Shown: positions 15,804 to 22,585, counted from the stretch's first letter. The stretch is DNA of 64,000 nucleotides from Streptomyces rhizosphaerihabitans (GCF_025399795.1 NZ_JAODTZ010000029.1:1-64000), one strand, 5' to 3'. The notes: generated by a model from the sequence alone, not told the origin. Translations and numbers: made by a program.

Positions 15804-16322
15804 TCAGGCGATCTGGGCCGCGGCCCGCTGGGCTTCCTTGTGTAGATCGCTCAGCGATCGGCTGAGGGCGACAGAGGCGCTGCGCATGTTTTTCAGCCGG
15901 TCGATTTCGAGCTGAGTCATGGGCACCTGGCCACCCGTTTTCGGAGGGGATCCCACGCCGAAGAACTTGTCGTTCTTCAATTCCAGCTCGTACCTGGCCA
16001 GCAGCTTCTTTCCCAGGACGTCCCAGTTCAAGATCTTGTTGAGGCCGAGAGCCGTCAACACCGCGACGGTGGCCGGAATCCAGTCCTTCTTGAGCAGATT
16101 CGTGATGACGTCGGACAGCCCGGACAGGGGCAGCGATTTCTCCAGGGCGCCCGGCTCGTCCTCTTTCTTCTTGTCGTCCTTTTTTTCCTCCTTGGGCTTG
16201 GTAAAGCCCTTGATCGCGGCGTCGAAGTGCGCCTTGGTGACCCATGTGCTCTGCTGGCCGGACAGGAGCGTTTTGACTTCGGCCACTTTCTCGTAGACAT
16301 CTTCGGTGGTACGGTCGGTCAC
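15804..16322 (-). CDS. Unknown helical protein inserted in the tail operon
   Basis: A 172-residue protein with no recognised family. Residues about 45-62 form a highly charged KPKEEKKDDKKKEDE stretch; residues about 85-110 contain a hydrophobic IPATVAVLTALGLNKIL helix; the end (NMRSASVALSRSLSDL) is helical and ends AAAQIA. Codon use is less GC-biased than in its neighbours, suggesting later arrival. I chose GTG 16322 since residues upstream look non-coding; an ATG near 16439 is open. It sits between chaperones and tape measure, where siphophages normally have nothing, and is divergent from the DUF3592 gene. It may be a cargo, immunity or moron gene. Confidence 0.6.
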   Translation of the reverse strand: MTDRTTEDVYEKVAEVKTLLSGQQSTWVTKAHFDAAIKGFTKPKEEKKDDKKKEDEPGALEKSLPLSGLSDVITNLLKKDWIPATVAVLTALGLNKILNWDVLGKKLLARYELELKNDKFFGVGSPPKTGGQVPMTQLEIDRLKNMRSASVALSRSLSDLHKEAQRAAAQIA

Positions 16323-16459
16323 TTTTTCCGCCTTCGGTTCGAGTGGACAGGGCGGCACTCCCGTTTCGCCTGGCGCATTTGCTGGTCGCTCGTTCTGTGA
16401 GTGGCTTAAGGTCGTGGAACGGCCGATGTGAGGCGGCACTCGTGGAGGGGGCTGGGAGC

Positions 16460-16849
16460 ATGCTCGACGGGCTGCGTGAATACGCGCCGGGTGTCCTGAT
16501 CTTTGGAATCCCCGTTCTGGGCGGGGCGTTCACGTTCATCTGGCGCGACGGGGCGCTCAGGCGCCGGGGAATCACCGTGCGTGCTCTGTGTGTCAATCAG
16601 GGCCAGGACAAGGATGGCGCCGTGGCTCTGCGACTTCAGTACGAGGTCGACGGCGAGCAGTACCTCATCAACACCCAGAACTACACGTTCCCCCCGGCCG
16701 GAATCGGGCAGCGGGTGGATGTCGTCTACGATCCCCGGCGCCCCCAGTTCGGGCTGATGACCTCCGAACTGGGCCGCGGTTTCGTGCCCTGGATCGTCGG
16801 AGGCATCGCGGCCGTGCTGCTCGTGCTGACCGGGATCTCCTACATATGA
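16460..16849 (+). CDS. DUF3592-like membrane protein
   Basis: A 129-residue protein with an N-terminal membrane helix (about 8-26), an extracytoplasmic beta domain and a C-terminal helix (about 105-128, PWIVGGIAAVLLVLTGISYI). The segment QRVDVVYDPRRPQFG is the family hallmark (GD/QxVxVxYDPxxP). It is the only plus-strand gene inside the tail operon, convergent with the chaperone gene. Two more relatives lie at 21635 and 22070. ATG 16460 is preceded by GGGGCTGGGAG. Function unknown; an immunity or envelope role is possible only as inference. Confidence 0.7.
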   Translation: MLDGLREYAPGVLIFGIPVLGGAFTFIWRDGALRRRGITVRALCVNQGQDKDGAVALRLQYEVDGEQYLINTQNYTFPPAGIGQRVDVVYDPRRPQFGLMTSELGRGFVPWIVGGIAAVLLVLTGISYI

Positions 16850-16856
16850 CCCGCCC

Positions 16857-17290
16857 TCACGCGAAGAACCGGTGAATCTCCCGGAGTGAGGGCAGATCGT
16901 CCCCGGACCGGCCGTCACCGGGCCGGTCCGAGGAGGGTTCGTCCTCGGGGCCCGGAGCCGGACCGCCCGGCCGCGGCACCGGCTGCGGATAGTCCGGTGC
17001 CTCGCTGTCCTCGTCGCGGTTGACCACGGCGAACATCCAGTTGGCCTCGGCGAGTTGGTCGGCTAGGTGGGCGAGCAGGTGGTCGGTCACGGACCACTCG
17101 GAGGCCTCACCCTGTACTTCCCGCAGCAGTGCGCTGTCCCGCGGCAGGTGCCGGATCAGCACTGCGAGCCGGCGGGAGGTGAGCCGGCCGCGGTGCCAGT
17201 CCAGGAGGTCGACGCCGTAGTGGCGGAGCAGGTCCGCCTCCAGGGCCTCGGCGTGCTCTTCGACGAGCTCGCCGAGGCTCAGTCTTCCCC
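16857..17290 (-). CDS. Tail assembly chaperone, frameshift extension (gpT-like part)
   Basis: About 143 codons in the -1 frame relative to the upstream chaperone, read as a fusion after ribosome slippage near 17285-17291. The segment LLRHYGVDLLDWHRGRLTSRRLAVLIRHLP is the conserved core of actinophage second chaperones; a Pro/Asp-rich tail and SLREIHRFF end follow. There is no usable start codon near the frame's beginning (the first GTG, near 17165, would remove the core), which supports expression only as a gpG-gpGT-type fusion that binds the tape measure during tail assembly. Separate initiation at an unusual codon cannot be excluded. Confidence 0.78.
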
Positions 17291-17569
17291 CAGGCCCAGC
17301 CCCGTCTCCTTGCCGTAGGTCTCCAGGATCGCGGCGATGTCCTGCATGGTGACGTCGTGCTGCTCGAAGCGGGTGAACTGCTGCTCGCCGAGGAGGAGTC
17401 GGAGCAGTCCGTCGACGTCGTTGTCGTCGAGGTCGCGCAGCTTGCGCGCGGTGGTGCGGGTGAGTTCGGTCGGCAGCTCGAAGCTGTCGCCGTCCAGTTC
17501 GAAGGTCCATTCGCGGCCGAGCGCTTCGAGGCGCTGGGCCCGAGCGGCGTTGACGTCGAATCCGGACAT
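17279..17569 (-). CDS. Tail assembly chaperone (gpG-like)
   Basis: A 96-residue protein starting MSGFDVNAARAQRLEALGREW with FELDGDSFELPTEL, the start typical of actinophage first chaperones, and ending GLGLGED. It lies between the major tail protein and the tape measure, as lambda G does. Its final codons are CTG GGG GAA GAC TGA. The run GGGGGAA lets ribosomes slip by -1 into the frame ending at 16857. The ratio of short to extended chaperone controls tail assembly in known phages. ATG 17569 is preceded by AGGAGC. Confidence 0.85.
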   Translation of the reverse strand: MSGFDVNAARAQRLEALGREWTFELDGDSFELPTELTRTTARKLRDLDDNDVDGLLRLLLGEQQFTRFEQHDVTMQDIAAILETYGKETGLGLGED

Positions 17570-17664
17570 CGGGGCTCCTTGTGTCGGTTGCGGGCGTGCT
17601 GAAGGGGCGGCCCCGGCGCCCGCGGAAGGGGGGCGGGCGCCGGGGCCGGGGAAGGCGGCGTGGA

Positions 17665-18258
17665 CTAGGCCAGCGCCGCCGGGTCGTTGACCAGCCAGGT
17701 CGCCATCGGCTTGGTCGGGTCGTCGCCCGACAGCGCGGTGAAGGTGACGCCGAGCTTGACCGCGCCGGTGCGGCTGAGCGACAGCTCCTCCACCTCGGAG
17801 ACGGCGCCGTACGGGACCACCAGCCGGTAGCGCAGGTCCTTGGTGCCGTTGTTGTCCGCGAAGTCGATGGCGAGGGCCCGCTGGTCCTGGCCGCCCGGCA
17901 TGCCGCCGATGTCGATCTTCTGCGCGGTGGTCTCCGTCTGGGAGCCCGCAGTGACGACCGAGGTCGACGGGAGCCCCAGGTAGAACGGGAACGTGTCCTT
18001 GTTGACCTGCATCAGCTGGAACTTCAGGGTCAGGTCCCGGTCGGAGAGGATGAAGCGCGCCGGGGCCATCGACTGCCAGGTGTCGACCGGGTCGTTCTTG
18101 TCCTTCTTGTTGAACTTGACCCCGTCGGAGGAGGTGAAGCCCAGGTTGACCCACGGGGCGGCCAGCGCGGTGGTCTCCTTGACGGTGGTGCCGGCCGGGG
18201 CCCACCAGACGTTGCCGGCGCCGGCGATGCGGATCTCGGTGTTCTTGAAGCCTGCCAT
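17665..18258 (-). CDS. Major tail (tube) protein
   Basis: A 197-residue protein starting MAGFKNTEIRIAGAGNVWWAP, then GFTSSDGVKFNKKDKNDPVD and FQLMQVNKDTFPFYLG, the pattern of siphophage major tail proteins of actinophages; TALSGDDPTKP is near the end. It would polymerise into the non-contractile tube. ATG 18258 follows GAGGAGC. It is preceded by the tail-terminator-like gene and followed by the chaperones, which is the canonical siphophage order. No sheath protein gene is present nearby, which separates this module from contractile injection systems. Confidence 0.85.
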   Translation of the reverse strand: MAGFKNTEIRIAGAGNVWWAPAGTTVKETTALAAPWVNLGFTSSDGVKFNKKDKNDPVDTWQSMAPARFILSDRDLTLKFQLMQVNKDTFPFYLGLPSTSVVTAGSQTETTAQKIDIGGMPGGQDQRALAIDFADNNGTKDLRYRLVVPYGAVSEVEELSLSRTGAVKLGVTFTALSGDDPTKPMATWLVNDPAALA

Positions 18259-18305
18259 GTGTGTGCTCCTCGGGAAGAATTCCTCGGGAAGAAAGGTGAA
18301 GTGGC

Positions 18306-18707
18306 TTACGCCGGGCGGATCGACAGCCGGAGGGTGGCCAGGTAGCGGTTGCCGGCCGGGCGGTTGTAGTCCGGCAGCCAGCGGGGTCCGTCCGCCTCGT
18401 CGACGTCGGTGACCAGCGCGGTGCCGTAGCGGGTGCCCTGGAGTTCCAGGGCGCAGGCGCGGGCCGCGTTGGCCGTGACGAGGGCGGTGGTCTTGTCCGG
18501 GCCGTACACCTCGAGGTCGACCAGCGGCCGGTCGAGGTTGAGGTCGTCGATCCAGGCGCCGCCGGCGCGGGAGACGAGGACGACCTGCTGGGTGCCGTCG
18601 AAGCCTGCGGGCGGCCTGTTGTCGACCGTGGTCCCGGCCATTTCGGTCCGGTTCTTCAGGAAGTCGACGACGAGCCGCTCCACGTCGGGGAAGTTCAGGA
18701 TCGCCAC
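18306..18707 (-). CDS. Tail terminator / tail completion-like protein
   Basis: A 133-residue protein starting VAILNFPDVERLVVDFLKNRT and ending YLATLRLSIRPA. The fold signature (helix, then strands VVLVSRAGGAWIDDLNLDRP and LVDLEVYGPDKT) is that of siphophage tail terminators, which cap the tube and normally join it to the head. Finding it intact in a module with no head genes suggests that tails are capped and released as free particles. The GTG at 18707 follows GAAGGGAGC. It is the first gene of the tail operon. Confidence 0.75.
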   Translation of the reverse strand: MAILNFPDVERLVVDFLKNRTEMAGTTVDNRPPAGFDGTQQVVLVSRAGGAWIDDLNLDRPLVDLEVYGPDKTTALVTANAARACALELQGTRYGTALVTDVDEADGPRWLPDYNRPAGNRYLATLRLSIRPA

Positions 18708-18876
18708 ACGGGTGCTCCCTTCGGGAAGAGGGGTCCCGGATTCCGGGCAGCAGAAAGCGGCAGGTCCGCCGCCCGGGATCCGGGCGTGGTTCTGCCGCTG
18801 CTTCGAGTGTGACGGTGTCTCCTGGTTCTCGCAACTCACCTTTTTTCAGGGGGAGTTGAGGCCCAGGTAAACGAAA
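18708..18876. promoter_or_regulatory. Promoter region of the tail operon
   Basis: This space separates the regulator operon, which ends at the hairpin 18877-18906, from the tail operon. It must hold the start of minus-strand transcription for the structural genes. CAACTC at 18834-18839 and GAGTTG at 18853-18858 form an inverted repeat around a T-run. I see no clear sigma consensus, which would suit activation by the HTH or WhiB-like protein encoded upstream. Confidence 0.4.
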
Positions 18877-18906
18877 GGGCCCCGTCGTGGCGAGCGACGG
18901 GACCCC
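18877..18906 (-). terminator. Terminator of the regulator operon
   Basis: On the minus strand, GGGGTCCCGTCG and CGACGGGGCCC form a stem with one bulge around a short loop, followed by TTTCGTTT. It lies 40 bases past the HTH gene stop and would separate regulator from structural transcripts. Confidence 0.7.
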
Positions 18907-18945
18907 GGTTCGTCGTGGGCGTGGACCAGTGGATGCGGGCGGTGG

Positions 18946-19134
18946 TCAGCGGTTGCCGCGCAGGCGGTTCGTCGTGCGCTCGGCGGCGAACACGTCCTCC
19001 AGCCGGTACAGCTGGCGGCGGCCCTGTGCGCCGGCGGGCCGCAGATGCCCGCGCTGCACCCACTTGCGGATGGTGGCGGAGGTGACGCCCGCCTCGGCGG
19101 CGGCCAGCTCGGAGGTGACCATGGGGGCGTTCAC
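18946..19134 (-). CDS. Small HTH DNA-binding protein (MerR/excisionase-like fold)
   Basis: A 62-residue protein: residues about 7-50 form a winged helix of the excisionase/MerR type (SELAAAEAGVTSATIRKWVQRGHL, then a RRQLYRLEDVFAAER wing and helix). GTG 19134 overlaps the previous stop in GTGA. It is the last gene of the WhiB-zinc finger-HTH unit and lies just before the tail operon promoter, so it may activate or repress the structural genes. Since no integrase is present, an excision role is unlikely. Confidence 0.75.
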   Translation of the reverse strand: MNAPMVTSELAAAEAGVTSATIRKWVQRGHLRPAGAQGRRQLYRLEDVFAAERTTNRLRGNR

Positions 19135-19640
19135 GCCACCTCCTCGTCCGCCGGGCCGACCGCGTGCCCGCAGGGCGGGTTCACGCACCGCACCTCGGCC
19201 CGTTCCGGGAACGCCCGCAGCGACACCGAGTCGCAGGCCGGGCAGCGGCCGGGCAGGCGGACCATCTGCTCCGGGTCGCCGAGCGCGCGGGCGCAGCGCG
19301 CGGCCATCCGCCGGGTCTCGTCCTCGACGTGGGCGGCCAGCACCGGGTCGGGGGCGATCCGCTCCAGCAGCCCGGCGATCCGGCGCAGCCGAACCGGTAC
19401 GGAGGCCGGGGGCACCGGACGCAGGCCGAGCCGTTCCCGTACGGCCTCCTCCAGTTCGACGACGCCGTCGGTGATGTCGCGCAGGGCGTCGGAAACATGC
19501 AGGCGTACGGGGGCGCCGGTGCCGCCGACCGGCCCGCCGCCGCGCCGTTCCCGCAGCCCCCCGTGGGCGGCGGGCACCAGCTCGGCGACCAGTTCGGGGA
19601 ACCGGCGCAGCAGGGAGGTGATCCAGACGGCGGGGCTCAT
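19131..19640 (-). CDS. Zinc-finger-containing protein of the tail regulator operon
   Basis: A 169-residue protein with a helical N-terminal two thirds (ITSLLRRFPELVAELVP; VSDALRDITDGVVELEEAVRE) and a C-terminal Cys cluster CPACDSVSLRAF followed by VRCVNPPCG, which looks like a zinc ribbon. Proteins of this layout are usual in Streptomyces phages beside WhiB-like genes; the function is unknown. ATG 19640 overlaps the WhiB-like stop in ATGA and its own stop overlaps the HTH start, so the three are translationally coupled. Confidence 0.7.
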   Translation of the reverse strand: MSPAVWITSLLRRFPELVAELVPAAHGGLRERRGGGPVGGTGAPVRLHVSDALRDITDGVVELEEAVRERLGLRPVPPASVPVRLRRIAGLLERIAPDPVLAAHVEDETRRMAARCARALGDPEQMVRLPGRCPACDSVSLRAFPERAEVRCVNPPCGHAVGPADEEVA

Positions 19641-19858
19641 ACGGCGACCTCGCGTCCGTTGCGCCACAGCCGCCCGCCGCTGACGCCGTCGAACCATGTG
19701 CGCGAGGGGTCTACGACAGCCTCGCACTCGCGTCGGATCGGACACTGATTGCATGCGCGCAACGTATGTTCCGCGTCGGAAGGGTTACGGGTGAACACGT
19801 AGTGTTGTGGAAGATTGACGCAGGCCGCGGCCCTACGCCAGTCAAGTTCGCTGGTCAC
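19637..19858 (-). CDS. WhiB-like (Wbl) iron-sulfur regulator
   Basis: A 73-residue Wbl protein. Cysteines 13, 36, 39 and 45 reproduce the C-x(n)-C-x2-C-x5-C ligand set for a [4Fe-4S] cluster (CNQCPIRREC). The following turn reads GVSGG (58-62) instead of the usual GVWGG or GIWGG, losing the tryptophan that in other members contacts sigma-A region 4; a basic LWRNGRE tail may bind DNA. GTG 19858 is chosen for its strong GGGGAGG site; an in-frame ATG at 19909 lacks one. Phage-encoded Wbl proteins are known in actinophages. Here it is first in the operon next to the SOS box. Confidence 0.85.
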   Translation of the reverse strand: MTSELDWRRAAACVNLPQHYVFTRNPSDAEHTLRACNQCPIRRECEAVVDPSRTWFDGVSGGRLWRNGREVAV

Positions 19859-20018
19859 GAGCGATACCTCCCCAGGTGGTGGGAATATTCGTTCGATATA
19901 TGCGAGCAACGGTCAGCGTGACATCGTGCGAGCGCGAGCGCAAGTGACTTGCGGGGTGGCGGGGCAGGAAGGGGATGGCGGGAAGGGGGTGGCCCGAATG
20001 TGACCAGTGGTGCAGCAT

Positions 20019-20034
20019 TCGAACGTATGTTCTA
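20019..20034. promoter_or_regulatory. LexA/SOS box
   Basis: TCGAACGTATGTTCTA contains CGAAC-GTAT-GTTCT, matching the actinobacterial SOS box CGAAC-N4-GTTCG in nine of ten half-site bases. It lies between the divergent WhiB-like gene (start 19858) and XRE gene (start 20159), so LexA cleavage after DNA damage could derepress either direction. A weaker AACGTATGTTCC lies at 19761-19772 inside the WhiB-like gene. Confidence 0.75.
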
Positions 20035-20091
20035 GAGATGATGGCGAGGTCGTCCACGGAGAGGTGAGGAAAAATGGGTCCCCTTACGCGC

Positions 20092-20118
20092 GTGCGCGCA
20101 CACTCCAGGTGCGCGCGC
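20092..20118. promoter_or_regulatory. Operator-like repeats before the XRE gene
   Basis: The palindrome GTGCGCGCAC (20092-20101) is followed after seven bases by GTGCGCGCGA (20109-20118), about 40 bases upstream of the XRE regulator start. Such paired sites are common autoregulatory operators of phage-type repressors. Assignment to the XRE protein is by position only. Confidence 0.45.
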
Positions 20119-20158
20119 GATCGGTACGCTGCTCCCGACACGAGGGGAGAGCGGGAAC

Positions 20159-20611
20159 ATGGGGCCCAGTCCACGCGCCGCGAGCACGGAACGAACAGAA
20201 CGAACGGAACGAACCGACGCGCTGGAGGAGTTCGCCGTCTGGGTCGAGGGCCTGATGCGGGACCGCGGCTACGTGATCGACGGCCCACGCGGCGGTGGCA
20301 AGTCGCGGCTGGCCGACGACTCCGGTGTCCACCGGGCCGCGGTGACCCGGCTGCTGCAGCGGCAGAGCATGCCGGACCTCGAGACCATGCGCCGCCTGGC
20401 CGTGGTGCTCGGAGTGCCGCTGCGGGACATGCTGATCCGCTCCGGGCGGCTGTCCGAGGACGATCTGCCGCTCGAACCCGGCCCGGGAGCGGACCCGGGA
20501 GCGAGCAGGCGGCTGAGCCCGGAGGAGGCGGCGCGGCGCATGGGCGTACCGGAGGACCTGCGTGGTCTGTTCGTGAAGGTCGCCCGGCAGTTTCTGGGAG
20601 AGGGGCCTTAG
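20159..20611 (+). CDS. XRE-type HTH regulator
   Basis: A 150-residue protein. An N-terminal low-complexity stretch (ERTERTERT, from repeated CGAACR DNA) precedes a Cro/CI-type HTH at about residues 42-90: KSRLADDSGVHRAAVTRLLQ, then PDLETMRRLAVVLGVPLRDML. The C-terminal region is Pro/Gly-rich with EEAARRMGVPEDLRGLFVKVARQFL. It faces the WhiB-like gene across the SOS box and is a good candidate for a repressor or co-activator of the tail module. It is followed by the 20659 gene, probably in one transcript. Confidence 0.8.
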   Translation: MGPSPRAASTERTERTERTDALEEFAVWVEGLMRDRGYVIDGPRGGGKSRLADDSGVHRAAVTRLLQRQSMPDLETMRRLAVVLGVPLRDMLIRSGRLSEDDLPLEPGPGADPGASRRLSPEEAARRMGVPEDLRGLFVKVARQFLGEGP

Positions 20612-20658
20612 GGAAAGAGACGCGGGACGGGGGAGTCGGGAGTGCAAGGAGTGCACAC

Positions 20659-21165
20659 ATGGGTGACGGGGGACGCCGGGACGATGACAAGGACGGCACC
20701 GGTGGTGAAGGGTCGTACACCGAGGCGGAGCGGGTTACCCGGCTGCTGGGCGATCTGCTGATCGCGCTGGGTGAGAAGGTCCAGGAGGCGGGACCGGAAG
20801 GGGTCCGCATCCTCACCGACGAGGAGGTGCAGCGGGCCAACCTCCAGTGGTACCGCACGGGCTGGGAGGAGCACGCACGGGCGGTCCGCCCGTCCGGCGA
20901 GCCCGAGTCGCCGGGCCGTGTGGCGGCCGCTCCGGCTGATCCGGCCACCCCGGCGGAGCATCCGGCGGATCCCGACCCCCTGTCCGCCATGGGCCGCCTG
21001 CTCGACTTCCCCGGCCACGGTGCCCCGGCCGTCGGCCAGGGCGGCGAGCGCGCCCGGGCGGAGCTGCGGCACCGGCACGACGAACCCGGCGCCGGACGGC
21101 ACGAGCGCGTCCGGCAACGCGGCGAGGGCTCCGACGCGGTACGGCGGCCCGACGGTGAAGGATGA
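20659..21165 (+). CDS. Hypothetical protein next to the XRE regulator
   Basis: A 168-residue protein without a known family. The N-terminal 20 residues are Gly/Asp-rich; residues about 20-75 are helical (YTEAERVTRLLGDLLIALGEKV; LTDEEVQRANLQWYRTGWEEHAR); the rest is disordered Pro/Ala/Arg-rich. It starts 47 bases past the XRE stop with a GGAG site, suggesting an operon and a partner role for the regulator. No membrane segment or catalytic motif is seen. Confidence 0.65.
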   Translation: MGDGGRRDDDKDGTGGEGSYTEAERVTRLLGDLLIALGEKVQEAGPEGVRILTDEEVQRANLQWYRTGWEEHARAVRPSGEPESPGRVAAAPADPATPAEHPADPDPLSAMGRLLDFPGHGAPAVGQGGERARAELRHRHDEPGAGRHERVRQRGEGSDAVRRPDGEG

Positions 21166-21242
21166 AGGAGCAGGAAGAAGCCGTCGACGCAGTCGATATC
21201 GACCTGCGGAACCATGGGCCGAGGGGACGGAGAACCTCTCGG

Positions 21243-21531
21243 TCACCGGCTCGAAACTGAAGAGCGGGGGAGTTCGAGTTCGGCGATGGTGAGACCGGCG
21301 ATCAGGCCTGTGATTTCAAGATCCTTGATTTTTTTCCCACGGTTTCGTCCGGGTTTCCTGACGTACCCGGCTCTGAGTGGCCGGCGCTTCGGCGTTCGAC
21401 TTGAGTGCCGTGGACTCGATGCCTTTCTGGCTGATGAGTCCAGTCAGGAAGGAAACATCCGCTTTCCTCTGTAATTCTGTACACAGATCGTCGATCTCCC
21501 TCTCGAGGTCGGCTGCGGGTTTGTCAGCCAT
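21243..21531 (-). pseudogene. Small coiled-coil protein gene interrupted at an A7 run
   Basis: ATG 21531 opens a helical protein (DLEREIDDLCTELQRKADVSFL) that in its own frame ends after 71 residues with WEKNQGS. Skipping one base in the run of seven A residues (minus strand, about 21328-21334) joins it to IKDLEITGLIAGLTIAELEL and a stop at 21243, giving about 95 residues with a natural hydrophobic C-terminal helix. Either the gene is broken by a one-base insertion or the run is a slippage site. It lies at the outer edge of the tail locus; its function is unknown. Confidence 0.55.
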
Positions 21532-21634
21532 GGGTTTCTTTCCCTCACGGTTTTGGTACGGTCGATCCGTGAATCTGGGGGTTGTCGCAGCGGTTTTCGA
21601 GCTCTGTGCGGGTATCGCCGCCGTGGCGTGAGGG

Positions 21635-21988
21635 GTGAACCTCTATGTGCAGGGCTTGCGTGAGTACGGGCGCATGGTCACGCAGGAAGTCGAGATCCTT
21701 GACTCCGTCGATCTTCCGGTCGGCGTCTCCTATCAGTTCGTTCCGGTCGGGAATGTGGCGGCTGAATTGCAGTCGGACGACGCCTCCAAGGAATTCGCCG
21801 GTACCCCGAGAGAATTCGAAGATCGACGCTTCATGGCGGGAGACCGGATACTCATCGACTTCGATCCGGGTTATCAGCTGTTCTTCTATCCCGCCGGCCG
21901 GTATCCGCGGGCCCGCCTCTGGCCGGTTGCACTCGTCGCGACGCTGATCGGCACGGCGGCGGCCCTGGGAGTTGCCAACCTGCTGTGA
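21635..21988 (+). CDS. DUF3592-like protein
   Basis: A 117-residue protein with a soluble beta domain (VDLPVGVSYQFVPVG) and a single C-terminal membrane helix (about 95-115, LWPVALVATLIGTAAALGV). The core motif GDRILIDFDPGYQLFFYPAGR parallels the RVDVVYDP and VAQVLYDP motifs of the relatives at 16460 and 22070. The first membrane helix of the family is missing or very short here. GTG 21635 is assumed. Function unknown. Confidence 0.6.
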   Translation: MNLYVQGLREYGRMVTQEVEILDSVDLPVGVSYQFVPVGNVAAELQSDDASKEFAGTPREFEDRRFMAGDRILIDFDPGYQLFFYPAGRYPRARLWPVALVATLIGTAAALGVANLL

Positions 21989-22069
21989 CGGGCCACGGTA
22001 TGTCCGCCGGTGCGCCGCGCCTCTTGTGCGTAAGGCCTGGCCGACGGTGATCGGACGAAAGGCGGGGAT

Positions 22070-22465
22070 GTGTCGGCGGTCTGGGTGTGTTTCGCGGTTT
22101 GCCTGTGGGGGGCCTGGTGGGCCCGTCGCAGGGTGCGGCGCGTCTTCTGGCTCAATGAGCACGGCGTGTTGGGGGAGGCGGTGTGTGAAGACGTCTTCTG
22201 GAGCGACGGTGAGGGGATGTCGATCTGCTATTTCCAGCCGAGCAAGGGGAAACGGGTGATGGTGAAGTCCTCCAGGAGCCCGCGGGACCCCATGTTCGAG
22301 GTGGGGGAAGTGGCACAGGTTCTCTACGACCCCGGCCGGCCGACCCGTGCCGTCCTGGTGGAGGACCGCGCGGAGTCGGTCGGGGGATACCGTGCCGCTA
22401 TGTACATCTTCTTCGCGGGCGCGACGATTCTCGCGGGAGTGGGCGTGATCAAGGCCCTGGTGTGA
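22070..22465 (+). CDS. DUF3592-like membrane protein
   Basis: A 131-residue protein with an N-terminal helix (about 3-18), a basic WARRRVRRVF stretch, an extracytoplasmic domain with VGEVAQVLYDPGRPTRAVLVE, and a C-terminal helix (about 110-130). It is the third relative of DUF3592 in this region and follows 21635 on the same strand after 81 bases. GTG 22070. Function unknown; clustering with the tail module may mean a linked function or a shared insertion hotspot. Confidence 0.65.
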   Translation: MSAVWVCFAVCLWGAWWARRRVRRVFWLNEHGVLGEAVCEDVFWSDGEGMSICYFQPSKGKRVMVKSSRSPRDPMFEVGEVAQVLYDPGRPTRAVLVEDRAESVGGYRAAMYIFFAGATILAGVGVIKALV

Positions 22466-22550
22466 CGCATACCGCGTCGCTCGGGGCCCCGTCTCGCGTC
22501 AGGCGAGAAATCGGGCCATGTTTGCCGGGCTCGGCATGATGGTGGGGTCC

Positions 22551-22585
22551 GCCGGAACGCCGTCCCCGCCGGAACGCCGTCCCCG
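22551..22585. repeat. Direct repeat GCCGGAACGCCGTCCCC, two copies
   Basis: Two adjacent 17-bp copies lie in the noncoding space between the DUF3592-like gene and the iron-sulfur protein gene. No function is apparent. Confidence 0.6.

Noticed and set aside
18946..19134. Excisionase for integration
   Set aside because: The fold fits, but no integrase or attachment site is linked; a regulatory role is more likely.
9359..19858. Contractile injection system
   Set aside because: No sheath, baseplate wedge, spike or AAA+ ATPase gene is present; the gene order is that of a non-contractile siphophage tail.
20084..20656. Minus-strand frame opposite the XRE gene
   Set aside because: No family and shadow-type composition.
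20074..20658. Upstream extension of the 20659 protein
   Set aside because: This part of the frame overlaps the XRE regulator and is Arg/Gly-rich; the ATG at 20659 has its own ribosome site.
9359..22465. Complete prophage
   Set aside because: No integrase, replication, terminase, portal or capsid gene and no flanking attachment repeats were seen.
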